The notes: generated by a model not told the origin, from the letters alone. DNA of 64,000 nt from Candidatus Anaeroferrophillus wilburensis (GCA_016934315.1 JAFGSY010000027.1:1-64000), one strand, 5' to 3'. Positions 50,843 through 58,933 are shown, counted from the first letter of the stretch. Made by a program: numbers and translations.

Positions 50843-51048
50843 AGGCAAGATTTTACGTGGCTTTGGTTATCGGTTTGCTGGCGCTTCTTTTTATGGTGCA
50901 GAATGCCAGGGTGGTGGAGATCCGCTTCCTTTTCTGGCATTTTTCCCTTTCCCGGGCCCTTTTGCTGCTGGTGACCATGCTGGCCGGCCTGGTTCTTGGG
51001 GTCCTTTTTGGCAGCTACAGAAGTAAAGATAAAACATCACAATATTGA
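50839..51048 (+). CDS. LapA-domain (DUF1049) small membrane protein
   Basis: A 69-residue protein with two TM helices (VALVIGLLALLFMVQNA and LLLVTMLAGLVLGVLFGSYR) and the family middle NARVVEIRFLFWHFSLS. It is translationally coupled to MscS by an ATGA overlap. LapA relatives (with LapB/YciM) help control LPS synthesis in enterics, but this copy stands alone beside a channel gene. Confidence 0.8.
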   Translation: MKARFYVALVIGLLALLFMVQNARVVEIRFLFWHFSLSRALLLLVTMLAGLVLGVLFGSYRSKDKTSQY

Positions 51049-51087
51049 TGGGTTGATTGTTGATGTAACCAAAACGAGGAGGCTGAT

Positions 51088-51420
51088 ATGAAAAACGTAT
51101 GGATAGTGATGGTTGTCTGTTGTCTCTGGCTGGTGGTTGCCGCTGCGGTTCAAGCAGATGGCAAGGGACCGGAACAGATGGATCTGAAAGCCCGTTTTCA
51201 GGTGGAGGGCAGCAAAAAGGCGGTTATTTTCCCTCATCACCAGCATCAGGCAAAACTGGCTTGCACCAAATGCCATCCGTCGGATGCCGGTGGCCCGCTG
51301 GTGGTGACCATTGAAAACAAGTCTGGGACTGCCAACGATTTTCATAAAAAATTCTGTTGGCCATGTCATGTCGAGATGCAGGTGCCCAAGGGTAAGATGT
51401 GCATGACCTGTCACAAGTGA
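51088..51420 (+). CDS. Small trihaem cytochrome c7-type protein
   Basis: A periplasmic cytochrome of 110 residues with a signal peptide ending AAVQA. It carries three CXXCH motifs (CTKCH, CWPCH, CMTCH) and the class III feature FPHHQHQAKLACTKCH, where the paired His supply distal ligands. This is the layout of PpcA-type c7 proteins that carry electrons through the periplasm to outer-membrane cytochromes. It lies 84 bp before the YeeE/YedE genes and could serve either them or the 20-35 kb cytochrome system. SD GAGGAGG. Confidence 0.85.
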   Translation: MKNVWIVMVVCCLWLVVAAAVQADGKGPEQMDLKARFQVEGSKKAVIFPHHQHQAKLACTKCHPSDAGGPLVVTIENKSGTANDFHKKFCWPCHVEMQVPKGKMCMTCHK

Positions 51421-51504
51421 GTTTAAAGTCCGTATGGCGTGGAGGTAGTTGCCGAAGAGTGACCATACACGTCTTGATGTCGCATTGAGAAAGGGGAAGA
51501 TCCT

Positions 51505-52026
51505 ATGAGCATTCGGGAAAAAGGTAGTTGGAGTCCCTATCTTGCCGGGGGACTGTCGGGATTGGTTTTGGTGTTATCCGTGGCCCTGGCCGGCAAATAT
51601 TTCGGCGCGTCAACCAGCTTTGTCCGGGTTGTCGGGATGATTGAGAAGGTGTTTGCCCCCGACCGGGTTGCCACGATGGATTATTTTATCAAAGAGGCTC
51701 CGGTAGTCGATTGGCAGATCATGTTTGTTGTCGGCATTTTTGTCGGTTCACTGATTGCCGCACTTATGTCGGGATCTTTTAACTGGCAGGGAGTTCCTGA
51801 TATGTGGAGGGATCGTTTTGGTCCGAGCGTTGGCAAACGGGGCATTGCGGCTTTTGTCGGCGGAGCCATCGCCATGTATGGCGCCAGGCTTGCCGGTGGC
51901 TGACCAAGCGGCCACGGGCTGAGCGGGACGCTGCAGCTGGCGGTGAGTGGATATGTGGCAATGGTCTGTTTTTTCATTGGTGGTATCGTTGTTGCTAAGC
52001 TGCTGTATGGGGGAGGAAGATCATGA
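51505..52026 (+). CDS. YeeE/YedE-family sulfur transporter, first half; likely selenoprotein (Sec at UGA 51901-51903)
   Basis: A membrane protein of 173 residues if the in-frame TGA at codon 133 is read as selenocysteine. Before it: GIAAFVGGAIAMYGARLAGG; after it, in the same frame: PSGHGLSGTLQLAVSG, then VAMVCFFIGGIVVAKLLYGG and a stop. The family motif as remembered is GARLAGGCTSGHGxSG, so the TGA falls exactly on the conserved Cys, the site that handles the sulfur substrate in TsuA-type transporters. The readthrough stop at 52024-52026 overlaps the ATG of the second-half gene (ATGA), supporting the longer product. A SECIS-like hairpin is at 51918-51937. Without recoding the protein would end at residue 132. 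Confidence 0.82.
51918..51937 (+). promoter_or_regulatory. Putative bacterial SECIS hairpin
   Basis: GCTGAGC (51918-51924) pairs with GCT-g-CAGC (51930-51937) with one bulged G, leaving the apical loop GGGAC. The loop begins 21 nt after the UGA and starts with G, which fits the known spacing and loop rule for bacterial SECIS elements. Confidence 0.65.
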
Positions 52027-52550
52027 ACACGCTGATGTATGGACTCGTGACGGGAATGTTCTTCGGCTTTCTTCTCCAGAAAGGCAGGGTTATTCGTTAT
52101 GATAAGCAGCTGGGGGCATTGCGGCTGCTGGATATGACTATTGTCAAGTTTATGTTTTCGGCAATTTTGGTGGCTATGGTTGGCGTCTATCTGCTCAACG
52201 ATATGGGGCTGGCGAAGTTGTCGATCAAGGCAACAGTCCTGGGCGGCAATATTATCGGCGGTCTTTTGTTTGGTGTTGGCTGGGGTTTGCTTGGCTATTG
52301 TCCGGGAACCCAGGCAGGTGCCCTGGGGGAAGGACGTTGGGATGCCATCTGGGGAATTGCCGGCATGCTGGCTGGCGCCGGCTTGTTTGCCGAATCCTAC
52401 CCGTTGCTCAAAAAAACGGTCTTGACCTGGGGTGACCTGGGGAAAATAACTCTGGTGGATATTCTTCATCTTCACCACTGGCTGATTATCGCCATCATTG
52501 TGGTTGCCGTCATTGCCTTGTTCGCCTATTTTGAACGTTCAGATTTGTGA
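52023..52550 (+). CDS. YeeE/YedE-family sulfur transporter, second half
   Basis: A 175-residue inner-membrane protein forming the second repeat of a YeeE/YedE transporter. It shows the family start LMYGLVTGMFFGFLLQKGRVIRYD and the conserved Cys motif GYCPGTQAGALGEGRWDAIWGIAGMLAGA, followed by further TM helices. Full-length relatives hold both halves in one chain; here they are two coupled genes. The Cys in CPGT would face the probable Sec of the first half. The substrate may be thiosulfate or another sulfur or selenium species. Confidence 0.85.
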   Translation: MNTLMYGLVTGMFFGFLLQKGRVIRYDKQLGALRLLDMTIVKFMFSAILVAMVGVYLLNDMGLAKLSIKATVLGGNIIGGLLFGVGWGLLGYCPGTQAGALGEGRWDAIWGIAGMLAGAGLFAESYPLLKKTVLTWGDLGKITLVDILHLHHWLIIAIIVVAVIALFAYFERSDL

Positions 52551-52642
52551 CCGTGGCAGCTACATGAAGTTATAATCGTTCAACCTGGGGCGAAGAGTGA
52601 TGGCGGCTGGTTGATAAGCGGCTGGCAGGCAATTGGAGCAAG

Positions 52643-52670
52643 GCGGCAGGATGGGGAACCTACCTGCCGC
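52643..52670 (+). terminator. Terminator after the YeeE/YedE genes
   Basis: GCGGCAGG (52643-52650) and CCTGCCGC (52663-52670) form an 8-bp GC-rich stem followed by TTTGTCT. Confidence 0.7.
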
Positions 52671-52801
52671 TTTGTCTGTAGACGTCTGCTTGCAGTTGTT
52701 CATGAGCTTTAATGTAGTGGTTATTGCCAATAAAAAAATCTTCTTCCTGTGGCAGAAATTTCCTTGCTTTTCATATCCTGCCCAACAAGGTTGGTCAAAG
52801 A

Positions 52802-54745
52802 ATGTCGATGGATACCACTGTTTTCCATAATCCCGGCCTGACCATCGCTTTTTCCCTCGCTCTGGGAATGATGGCGCAGGCGCTGGCGCATCACTTGCGC
52901 GTGCCGGGAATTGTGTTGCTGCTTGCTGCCGGTGTGTTGTTCGGCCCGGACGGTATGGGTATTATTCGCCCGGAGACGCTTGGCTCTTCATTGACCATTC
53001 TTACCGGGTTTGCCGTTGCCGTCATTCTCTTTGAAGGGGGTATGAAGCTCAAATTCGGTCAGCTGAAGCGTGTCCAGCGTTCCATTCGCCAACTCATCCT
53101 TTTCGGTGGTTTGCTGACGGTGGCCGGCGGTGCGGCGGCGGCCCATTATCTTCTCCATTGGCCGTGGAAAACCGCCGTGCTGTTCGGGACATTGATTATG
53201 GTGACCGGCCCTACGGTGATCAACCCGCTGCTGAAGCGGTTGAAAGTCAAGCGGTCGGTAGCCACCGTGCTTGAGGCCGAAGGGGTTCTGATCGATGCCA
53301 TTGGCGCGGTGGTGGCTACTGTCGCTCTTGAAGCCGCACTCACTCCCGAGCACGGCGGCCCTTTGGTCTGGTGCTGGGACGTGATTTCACGCCTTGGCTT
53401 TGGCGCGGTCAGCGGCGGTGTGGTGGCGCTGTTGTTGGTCGTTTTGTACCGTAAACGGCGCCTGATCCCGGTGGGTACGGAAAATGTTTTTACTCTGTCC
53501 GTCATGTTGGCTCTTTTTCAGGGGGCCAATCTGATCCTGCCGGAAAGCGGTATTGCCGCCGTGACCGTGGCTGGTATAGTTACCGGCAACGTTAGCAGCC
53601 ATGCCCTGCGGGAACTGGTGGAATTCAAAGAAGAGCTGACCGTCATGCTGATCGGGATGCTCTTTGTACTGCTGGCGGCGGATGTTCGTCTGGTTCAGGT
53701 TGTCTCTCTGGGTTGGCCGGCCCTTGGTGTTGTCGCAATACTCATGTTTCTGGTGCGGCCGGTTGCCGTGCTTGCCGGCACCTGCTGTTCCAGTCTCGGC
53801 TGGAAAGAACGGTTTTTTATCGCCTGGATAGGGCCGCGGGGAATTGTAGCCGCGGCGGTGGCTTCTTTTTTTGCCGCCGCGTTCACTGAACAGGGGCTGT
53901 CCGGGGGCTACGAGCTGCGTGCCCTGGTTTTTCTGGTTATCGCTGTTACGGTGGTCTTTTCCGGCCTGACCGGAGGTCCCATGGCCGGCGCCCTTGGGCT
54001 GCGGCGGCCAAGTCAGTTGGGTTGGGTCATCCTGGGGGCCAACGCCCTGGCCCGGGGGGTGGCAAAGCTATTTATGGAAGATGGCCAGGAAATTGTTTGC
54101 ATCGACGCCAATGCGGACCACTGCCAGGCGGCGGAATTTGATTGTACCCGAGTTATTTACGGCAACGGTCTTGATATTACCTATCTTCAGCGGGCGGAAA
54201 TCGATATCCGCCGGGGGGCCTTGGCGCTGACTGCCAATGAAGGGGTGAACTATCTTTTTATGCAAGTAGCGAAGGGGGAGGTTAAAGAACTGCTGCTGTA
54301 TACCGTGTTGAAAGCTGACAGCACCTCATTGACTGTGGAGATGCTCCATCAGGACGGCGCTGAAGAGGCCTTTGGCATGCCGATCGATGTTCCTGCCTGG
54401 GACCGCCGATTTGCAGCAAAACAGGTTGGTCTTCAGCGGTGGAAGGTTTCCCAGGAGTCGCCCGGCAATTCTGCGGGAGAACCGCTGCTGGTGGATTATT
54501 CCGGCAATGGCCTGCTTGCCGCCGCGGTCCGCAGAAATGGTGAGTTATGGCCTGTCGGTGATTCCCTGCGGGTCAAGAATGGGGATGAAGTGTATTTTTT
54601 TGTTTTTGCTCCGGAGCTCCAGGCTGCTGATGAGTGGTTGACGCGCAATGGCTGGCAGCTGCTCGACACTGTTACTGGCGATGTTTTCTCAACCTCCGCC
54701 TGCCAGCTGGTGAAAAGCCCCCGGGATGCGGAGCAGGTGTTGTGA
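52802..54745 (+). CDS. CPA1-type cation/proton antiporter with C-terminal RCK-like domain
   Basis: A 647-residue transporter. The N-terminal ~400 residues hold 12-13 TM helices with the antiporter pattern (GIVLLLAAGVLFGPDGMG, ILFEGGMKLKF, LIMVTGPTVINPLLKRLKVK, EGVLIDAIGAVVA with the expected ion-binding acidic residues, IGPRGIVAAAVASFFA). A Rossmann-like TrkA-N/RCK domain follows (about 410-520: GWVILGANALARGVAKLFMEDGQEIVCIDANADHC), then a TrkA-C-like end, suggesting nucleotide gating. The start at 52802 is preferred over 52724, which adds a non-conserved leader. Confidence 0.86.
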   Translation: MSMDTTVFHNPGLTIAFSLALGMMAQALAHHLRVPGIVLLLAAGVLFGPDGMGIIRPETLGSSLTILTGFAVAVILFEGGMKLKFGQLKRVQRSIRQLILFGGLLTVAGGAAAAHYLLHWPWKTAVLFGTLIMVTGPTVINPLLKRLKVKRSVATVLEAEGVLIDAIGAVVATVALEAALTPEHGGPLVWCWDVISRLGFGAVSGGVVALLLVVLYRKRRLIPVGTENVFTLSVMLALFQGANLILPESGIAAVTVAGIVTGNVSSHALRELVEFKEELTVMLIGMLFVLLAADVRLVQVVSLGWPALGVVAILMFLVRPVAVLAGTCCSSLGWKERFFIAWIGPRGIVAAAVASFFAAAFTEQGLSGGYELRALVFLVIAVTVVFSGLTGGPMAGALGLRRPSQLGWVILGANALARGVAKLFMEDGQEIVCIDANADHCQAAEFDCTRVIYGNGLDITYLQRAEIDIRRGALALTANEGVNYLFMQVAKGEVKELLLYTVLKADSTSLTVEMLHQDGAEEAFGMPIDVPAWDRRFAAKQVGLQRWKVSQESPGNSAGEPLLVDYSGNGLLAAAVRRNGELWPVGDSLRVKNGDEVYFFVFAPELQAADEWLTRNGWQLLDTVTGDVFSTSACQLVKSPRDAEQVL

Positions 54746-54887
54746 GTTTGTCGCTGGTGAGGGTCTGCGTACGAGTTGAGTTCATGAACCCGTCAACCTG
54801 CCAGTTTGGAATAGATATGCAAGACAGACATGCTTTCGCTTTTTGTCACATTTTCAGTTGATTGGTGGTTTTTTACGGAGGGAGGAT

Positions 54888-55952
54888 ATGGCAAGGTTTT
54901 TGAAGAAGAAAGAGGCTTCTCTGGGGCAGGTTCCCGGTGAACTGGTTTTTATCGGCGAGCAGAAAGTGCAGGAGGTGACCATTCGGGTTATTGACTATGA
55001 TCAAGAACACCTGAGTGAACAGTATCTGCAGGATATCGGTGATGGCATCCCCTACAAGGAAACCTCGACCGTTACCTGGCTCAACATCAACGGCCTCCAT
55101 GATACGGAACTGATCAGGGAGATCGGCAATGGTTTCGGACTGCACGCCCTGGTTCTCGAAGATGTCGTCAACACCGGCCAGCGGCCGAAAATGGAGGAGT
55201 ATGACGACTACCTCTTTTTTGTCCTCAAAATGATGCGCTATGATGAGGATGAGGGAAAAATCTACAGCGAACAGCTGAGCATGATTCTCGGAAAAACCTA
55301 TCTGCTGACCTTCCAGGAGCGGCCGGGTGACGTTTTTGAACCGGTGCGCGAGCGGATCCGCAAGCAGAAGGGCAGAATCCGCAAGGTCGGCATTGACTAT
55401 CTGGCCTATGCGTTGCTGGACACCATCGTGGACAATTATATCTTTATCGTTGAACGATTGGGGGGAAAGATCGAAGAGATCGAGGACGAGATCCTGGAAA
55501 ATCCGACGCGGGATGTTCTTGCCAGAATTAATGCCTACAAGCGGGAAATAAACTACCTGCGCAAGGCGATCAGGCCGGCAAGAGAGTTTATTCTCCAACT
55601 GAGCAGGCTTGACTCAGACCTTGTTCAGGAGCAGACCATCCCTTTTCTGAAGGACCTCCTTGATCTTGCCACCCAGACGGTGGAGATTATTGACACCTAC
55701 CGGGACATGCTGTCCGATCATCTGGAGATCTACAATACCGGGGTGAACAACCGGCTCAATGAGATCATGAAAGTCCTGACGATCTTTTCGGCGATCTTTA
55801 TTCCTCTCACCTTTATCGCCGGCATCTACGGGACCAATTTCGAGTATCTGCCGGAGCTCCATTACCGCTACAGCTACCTGGTCTTCTGGGGGGTGCTGGT
55901 GGTGGTTGCCCTGGTGATGGTCAGGTTTTTTCAGCGCAGAAACTGGCTGTGA
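54888..55952 (+). CDS. corA: CorA-family divalent-cation channel with GTN in place of GMN
   Basis: A 354-residue inner-membrane channel: a cytosolic alpha/beta funnel (about 1-240), the long stalk helix (VEIIDTYRDMLSDHLEIYNTGVNNRLNEIMKVLTIFS-type), and two C-terminal TM helices. The signature loop reads IYGTNFEYLPEL, i.e. G315-T316-N317 where CorA normally has YGMNFEYMPEL. The rest is canonical, including the terminal basic end FFQRRNWL. Start 54888 follows GGAGGGAGG. Likely Mg transport; the Thr may alter ion selection. Confidence 0.88.
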   Translation: MARFLKKKEASLGQVPGELVFIGEQKVQEVTIRVIDYDQEHLSEQYLQDIGDGIPYKETSTVTWLNINGLHDTELIREIGNGFGLHALVLEDVVNTGQRPKMEEYDDYLFFVLKMMRYDEDEGKIYSEQLSMILGKTYLLTFQERPGDVFEPVRERIRKQKGRIRKVGIDYLAYALLDTIVDNYIFIVERLGGKIEEIEDEILENPTRDVLARINAYKREINYLRKAIRPAREFILQLSRLDSDLVQEQTIPFLKDLLDLATQTVEIIDTYRDMLSDHLEIYNTGVNNRLNEIMKVLTIFSAIFIPLTFIAGIYGTNFEYLPELHYRYSYLVFWGVLVVVALVMVRFFQRRNWL

Positions 55953-56058
55953 AACCAAGGGCTAGGCTGGTGTCAGGGGGTTCCCTTATGTGCAGGGCGG
56001 CAATGCCAGCGTTGGGTTTCTTCAGAATGTTGACGTTGTCAAAACCCTTTGCGGAATG

Positions 56059-56078
56059 CCCCGGGGCTTGCCCCGGGG
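56059..56078. terminator. Hairpin between convergent corA and nitrilase genes
   Basis: CCCCGGGG-ctt-g-CCCCGGGG forms an 8-bp stem of pure G/C; TTT follows on the plus strand. It lies between the ends of two convergent genes. Confidence 0.55.
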
Positions 56079-56087
56079 AGTTTCACT

Positions 56088-57623
56088 CTACGTTGCTTTC
56101 CAAACGATCTCATACAACTCTTTTCTACGACTTTGTAAATTACGTACACTTCCCTGTTGTCGCAGTTCTTTCAGCAGATCAAGATCTAAATCAACCATCA
56201 AGGTCATCTCGGTATTTGGGGTTGCTTCAGCGGCAATAGCGTCATGGGGAAAAGCGAAGTCGGACGGCGTAAAAACAGCCGATTGAGAATACTGAATATC
56301 CATGTTTTCAATTTTCGGCAGGTTGCCGACACTGCCGGAAATTGCCACATAGCATTCATTTTCAATCGCCCGGGCCTGGGCACATCGCCGAACTCGAAGA
56401 TAGGCATTTTTCGTATCGGTCCAATAAGGAACAAAAAGAATCATCATACCTTTGTCAACCAGGTGCCGAGACAGTTCCGGAAACTCGACGTCGTAACAAA
56501 TCAGAATACCTATTTTGCCAATATCGGTATCAAATATCTTGATTTCACTGCCGCCTTTCAATCCCCAATATTTCGCCTCATCGGGAGTTATATGCACCTT
56601 GTACTGGGCATCCCAGGTGCCATCACGTCGGCATAAAAAAGAGACATTATATAAACTGTCATCTTTCAGGTGCGGCAAACTGCCAACTACGATGTTTATA
56701 TTATATGATATCGCCATATTGATGAAACCTGATCGTATTTCATCAGTGTATTCAGAGAGTGCACGCATAGCTTCAGCGGGATTGTTCTGATCAAAATTTT
56801 TCAGTAACGGTGCATTGAAAAATTCAGGAAACAGAACAAGATCAGAATTATAGCCGGATACCGCATCAACAAAGAATTCAGCCTGTTGCAGAAAATCATC
56901 AACAGTATGAAAGGTGCGCATCTGCCATTGAACCACACCAATGCGAGGATATGATTTTCTCCCGCCAAATAATTGCTGACGCTTTTCATAGTAGATATTG
57001 TTCCATTCCATCAAGACGCCATAGGCATTGGACTCAGAGTCTTCCGGAATGTAGTTTTTCAGTATTTTCTTGATATGGAAATCATTTGCTAACTGAAACG
57101 AGAGGACTGGATCATATATCTCATTAACCTTAACTTTTTGGATATATTCAGCCGGCGACATGTTTTCTGCGTGTTCTCCATATCCAGGAATCCTGCCACC
57201 AAAAATTATGCCTTTCAGATTCATCGTTTCACATAGTTCTTTGCGTGCGGCGTAGAGGCGCCGACCGAGTCTCAATCCACGATAATCAGGGGTAACAAAT
57301 ACATCGATACCATACAACGAGTCGCCTCTTGAATCATGAGCGGTCATCATTCCCCCACCCACAACATCTTCATAGGTATGTCGACTTTCGAAGTCCACTG
57401 CATTGACGAGGATTGCGAGAGCAGCGGCCACTACCGTTCCTTTATCTTCGATACATATCTGTCCTTCCGGAAACGTGTCGATCAGGGCATGATATTCATC
57501 AGGCAGCCAGGCACCGCCCAAGTCCGGATAAACCTGGTCCATAATGCGCTTGATGTGTGCATAATCCTGATGGGTCAATCCGCGAATGGTTAGTTTATGT
57601 TCTTGATGTTCCATTTCTTTCAT
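56088..57623 (-). CDS. GNAT acetyltransferase - carbon-nitrogen hydrolase (nitrilase superfamily) fusion
   Basis: A 511-residue two-domain enzyme. The N-terminal GNAT domain (about 10-215) has the acetyl-CoA loop DVFVTPDYRGLRLGRRLYAARKEL. The C-terminal nitrilase domain (about 225-505) keeps the full triad: E267 (LVLFPEFFN), K342 (QYKVHITPDE) and C376 (GILICYDVEFPE). The fusion is known in many bacteria; amidase substrate and acetyl acceptor are unknown. Codons are clearly richer in A/T than in neighbouring genes, and the gene lies beside a mobile-element scar, which suggests acquisition by transfer. The SD (GGAGGGAG) is farther from the ATG than usual. Confidence 0.87.
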   Translation of the reverse strand: MKEMEHQEHKLTIRGLTHQDYAHIKRIMDQVYPDLGGAWLPDEYHALIDTFPEGQICIEDKGTVVAAALAILVNAVDFESRHTYEDVVGGGMMTAHDSRGDSLYGIDVFVTPDYRGLRLGRRLYAARKELCETMNLKGIIFGGRIPGYGEHAENMSPAEYIQKVKVNEIYDPVLSFQLANDFHIKKILKNYIPEDSESNAYGVLMEWNNIYYEKRQQLFGGRKSYPRIGVVQWQMRTFHTVDDFLQQAEFFVDAVSGYNSDLVLFPEFFNAPLLKNFDQNNPAEAMRALSEYTDEIRSGFINMAISYNINIVVGSLPHLKDDSLYNVSFLCRRDGTWDAQYKVHITPDEAKYWGLKGGSEIKIFDTDIGKIGILICYDVEFPELSRHLVDKGMMILFVPYWTDTKNAYLRVRRCAQARAIENECYVAISGSVGNLPKIENMDIQYSQSAVFTPSDFAFPHDAIAAEATPNTEMTLMVDLDLDLLKELRQQGSVRNLQSRRKELYEIVWKAT

Positions 57624-57792
57624 TTTGATTCAAAGCTCCCTCCAGCACGTACCAATTGATTGTGCAGTGATAGTATTCTTTTGGCACAATAGCAGAATGC
57701 TTTTTTTCCTTTAGTGCTGATTTTTATAGTTTACCATATTATCCAAGCTTTAGGTATCATTCTCTAGGTTTGGGTTGACAGTTTTTAATAAT

Positions 57793-58089
57793 ATGGGGGC
57801 CACCTCAAGGGGGAAAGTGATGTTGGTGAAAGAACAACTTCAAAGACAGCGCTGGGGGAAGTTGAAGAACAGGAACCCGCCTTTTGTGACCTCTCAGCCT
57901 TATCCAGTTGCCATGCTATTGCCGGCAAGCGTTGTAGTAATGCCGTCATGAAAGGGAAGCGGGTCTGCTACCTCCACGGCGGGAAGTCGGCAGGGGCGCC
58001 AAGGCAAGAAGAATGTCCTGAAACACGTGGCTTATAGCTGGGACATAAAACGGGCGCATGCGGGGCAAAGCGCAAAATTGCAGAGGTGA
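57793..58089 (+). pseudogene. Frameshifted HGG-motif gene of a mobile element
   Basis: Three successive frames give one family-like protein. Frame A from ATG 57793 gives MGATSRGKV... and QRWGKLKNRNPPF. Frame B (about 57900-58000) gives CHAIAGKRCSNAVMKGKRVC then YLHGGKSAGAP. Frame C (from 58003) gives GKKNVLKHVAYS and stops at 58087. Joined, they follow the order NGNPP...C..K...C......KG..C..HGGKS.GAP.GN.NALKHG.Y that I remember from small proteins of phages and integrative elements. At least two frameshifts show that it is dead. Confidence 0.72.
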
Positions 58090-58146
58090 GAAACGTAACT
58101 GGAAAAGAGTCAGATTTTATGAGGAAAACCGGCTGTTAGGGGGTGA

Positions 58147-58189
58147 AACAGCAAAAGGGGAAGTCATGGCGACTTCCCCTTTTGCTGTT
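58147..58189. terminator. 19-bp perfect hairpin, terminator of the tRNA-Gly fragment
   Basis: The left arm AACAGCAAAAGGGGAAGTC (58147-58165) is exactly complementary to 58171-58189, with loop ATGGC. It lies 28 bp beyond the CCA end of the minus-strand tRNA fragment, where a tRNA terminator would be. Confidence 0.7.
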
Positions 58190-58216
58190 CTAACCAACTG
58201 AATTGTAGGTATTTTT

Positions 58217-58266
58217 TGGGGCTGGGTACGGGATTCGAACCCGCGACTTTCAGCTTGGGAAGCTGA
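58217..58266 (-). pseudogene. 3' fragment of a tRNA-Gly(CCC)-like gene
   Basis: On the minus strand the anticodon arm TCAGC-TTCCCAA-GCTGA (anticodon CCC), variable region, T-arm GCGGG-TTCGAAT-CCCGT, 3' acceptor strand ACCCAGC and encoded CCA are all present. The expected 5' acceptor strand (GCTGGGT) and a D-arm are absent upstream. The 3' half of a tRNA without its 5' half is a usual trace left by an integrative element. Confidence 0.72.
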
Positions 58267-58391
58267 TACTTCGTAGTGCAATAGTATGCAAGTGAAGGTT
58301 GAGGATGGCAAAGATATCAATCATTAATTCTTTTAGTGGCAGGTGCCTCTTGTTGTTATATTGACACCCATCTGACAACCAATATATAGAA

Positions 58392-58432
58392 AAAACCGCA
58401 TATCTGCCGTCAAGGGCTAAATATGCGGTTTT
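58392..58432 (-). terminator. Terminator of tRNA-Val
   Basis: AAAACCGCATAT (58392-58403) and ATATGCGGTTTT (58421-58432) pair perfectly. On the minus strand the hairpin begins 5 nt after the tRNA-Val CCA end and is followed by a run of T. Confidence 0.75.
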
Positions 58433-58437
58433 ATTGG

Positions 58438-58512
58438 TGGTAGGCGGTACTGGATTTGAACCAGTGACTTCTACCGTGTGAAGGTAGCACTCTCCCACTG
58501 AGTTAACCGCCC
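58438..58512 (-). tRNA. tRNA-Val (anticodon CAC)
   Basis: A complete cloverleaf on the minus strand: acceptor GGGCGGT/ACCGCCT (with one G-U end pair), D-arm around CTCAGTGGGAGAG, anticodon arm CTACC-TTCACAC-GGTAG giving anticodon CAC, T-arm ACTGG-TTTGAAT-CCAGT, and an encoded CCA after discriminator A. 75 nt including CCA. Confidence 0.92.
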
Positions 58513-58667
58513 GGATCATCATTGAAGGATTGTTGTATAGCATGGCGCCAGGTGGTGATGCAAGACTAAATTAACCGCTTTATTTCATCGCAATCATCTT
58601 TCAAGTTTTTTCCTGCTGTTGCCGAATATCCTGCTAAGGAGAGGGAGTAACCCTGAGGGATGGAACG

Positions 58668-58844
58668 ATGAGCGAAGAATCCTGTGTTATGGAACTTGGC
58701 CTTCTCATTGACCGGTATGGAGAAAAGTACATTGTCGAGCATCTGGCAGCGCTTGTCGGCCAGCGGCAGCTTGAAAGAGCCAGAACGGAATATTTCCTTG
58801 ATCAGGCTTTTTCAACGTGCACGGCTCCAAACCTTGATATGTAG
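58668..58844 (+). CDS. Small hypothetical protein (58 residues)
   Basis: ATG with GAGGGA at 58655-58660 upstream. It encodes MSEESCVMELGLLIDRYGEK, then YIVEHLAALVGQRQLERAR and the end APNLDM. The helical, charged composition has no TM segment or known motif; two Cys are present. Codon use looks like that of the neighbours and a hairpin follows at 58903. I do not recognise it. Confidence 0.5.
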   Translation: MSEESCVMELGLLIDRYGEKYIVEHLAALVGQRQLERARTEYFLDQAFSTCTAPNLDM

Positions 58845-58902
58845 GGGATTCAGCAATTTATGAAGCCGTTATAACGGTAATGACTACTTTGTTTTATATA
58901 AA

Positions 58903-58929
58903 ACAGGGGCAGCCAACGGCTGCCCCTGT
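58903..58929. terminator. Bidirectional terminator between the small ORF and fabH
   Basis: ACAGGGGCAGCC (58903-58914) and GGCTGCCCCTGT (58918-58929) pair perfectly around AAC. On the minus strand it is followed by TTTTATAT, right after the fabH stop; on the plus strand by GCTTTT. Confidence 0.8.
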
Positions 58930-58933
58930 GCTT

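Noticed and set aside
51901-51903. Ordinary stop or sequencing error ending the first YeeE/YedE half
   Set aside because: Not chosen: the frame continues without any shift into conserved family sequence and ends in an ATGA overlap, and a SECIS-like hairpin follows. A simple nonsense mutation cannot be fully excluded.
52633-52830. 65-codon plus-strand frame between the YeeE/YedE and antiporter genes
   Set aside because: It spans a terminator hairpin and overlaps the antiporter start; no motif.
58217-58330. Complete tRNA-Gly gene
   Set aside because: No matching 5' acceptor strand or D-arm is found in the next 60 bases on the minus strand; only the 3' half is present.
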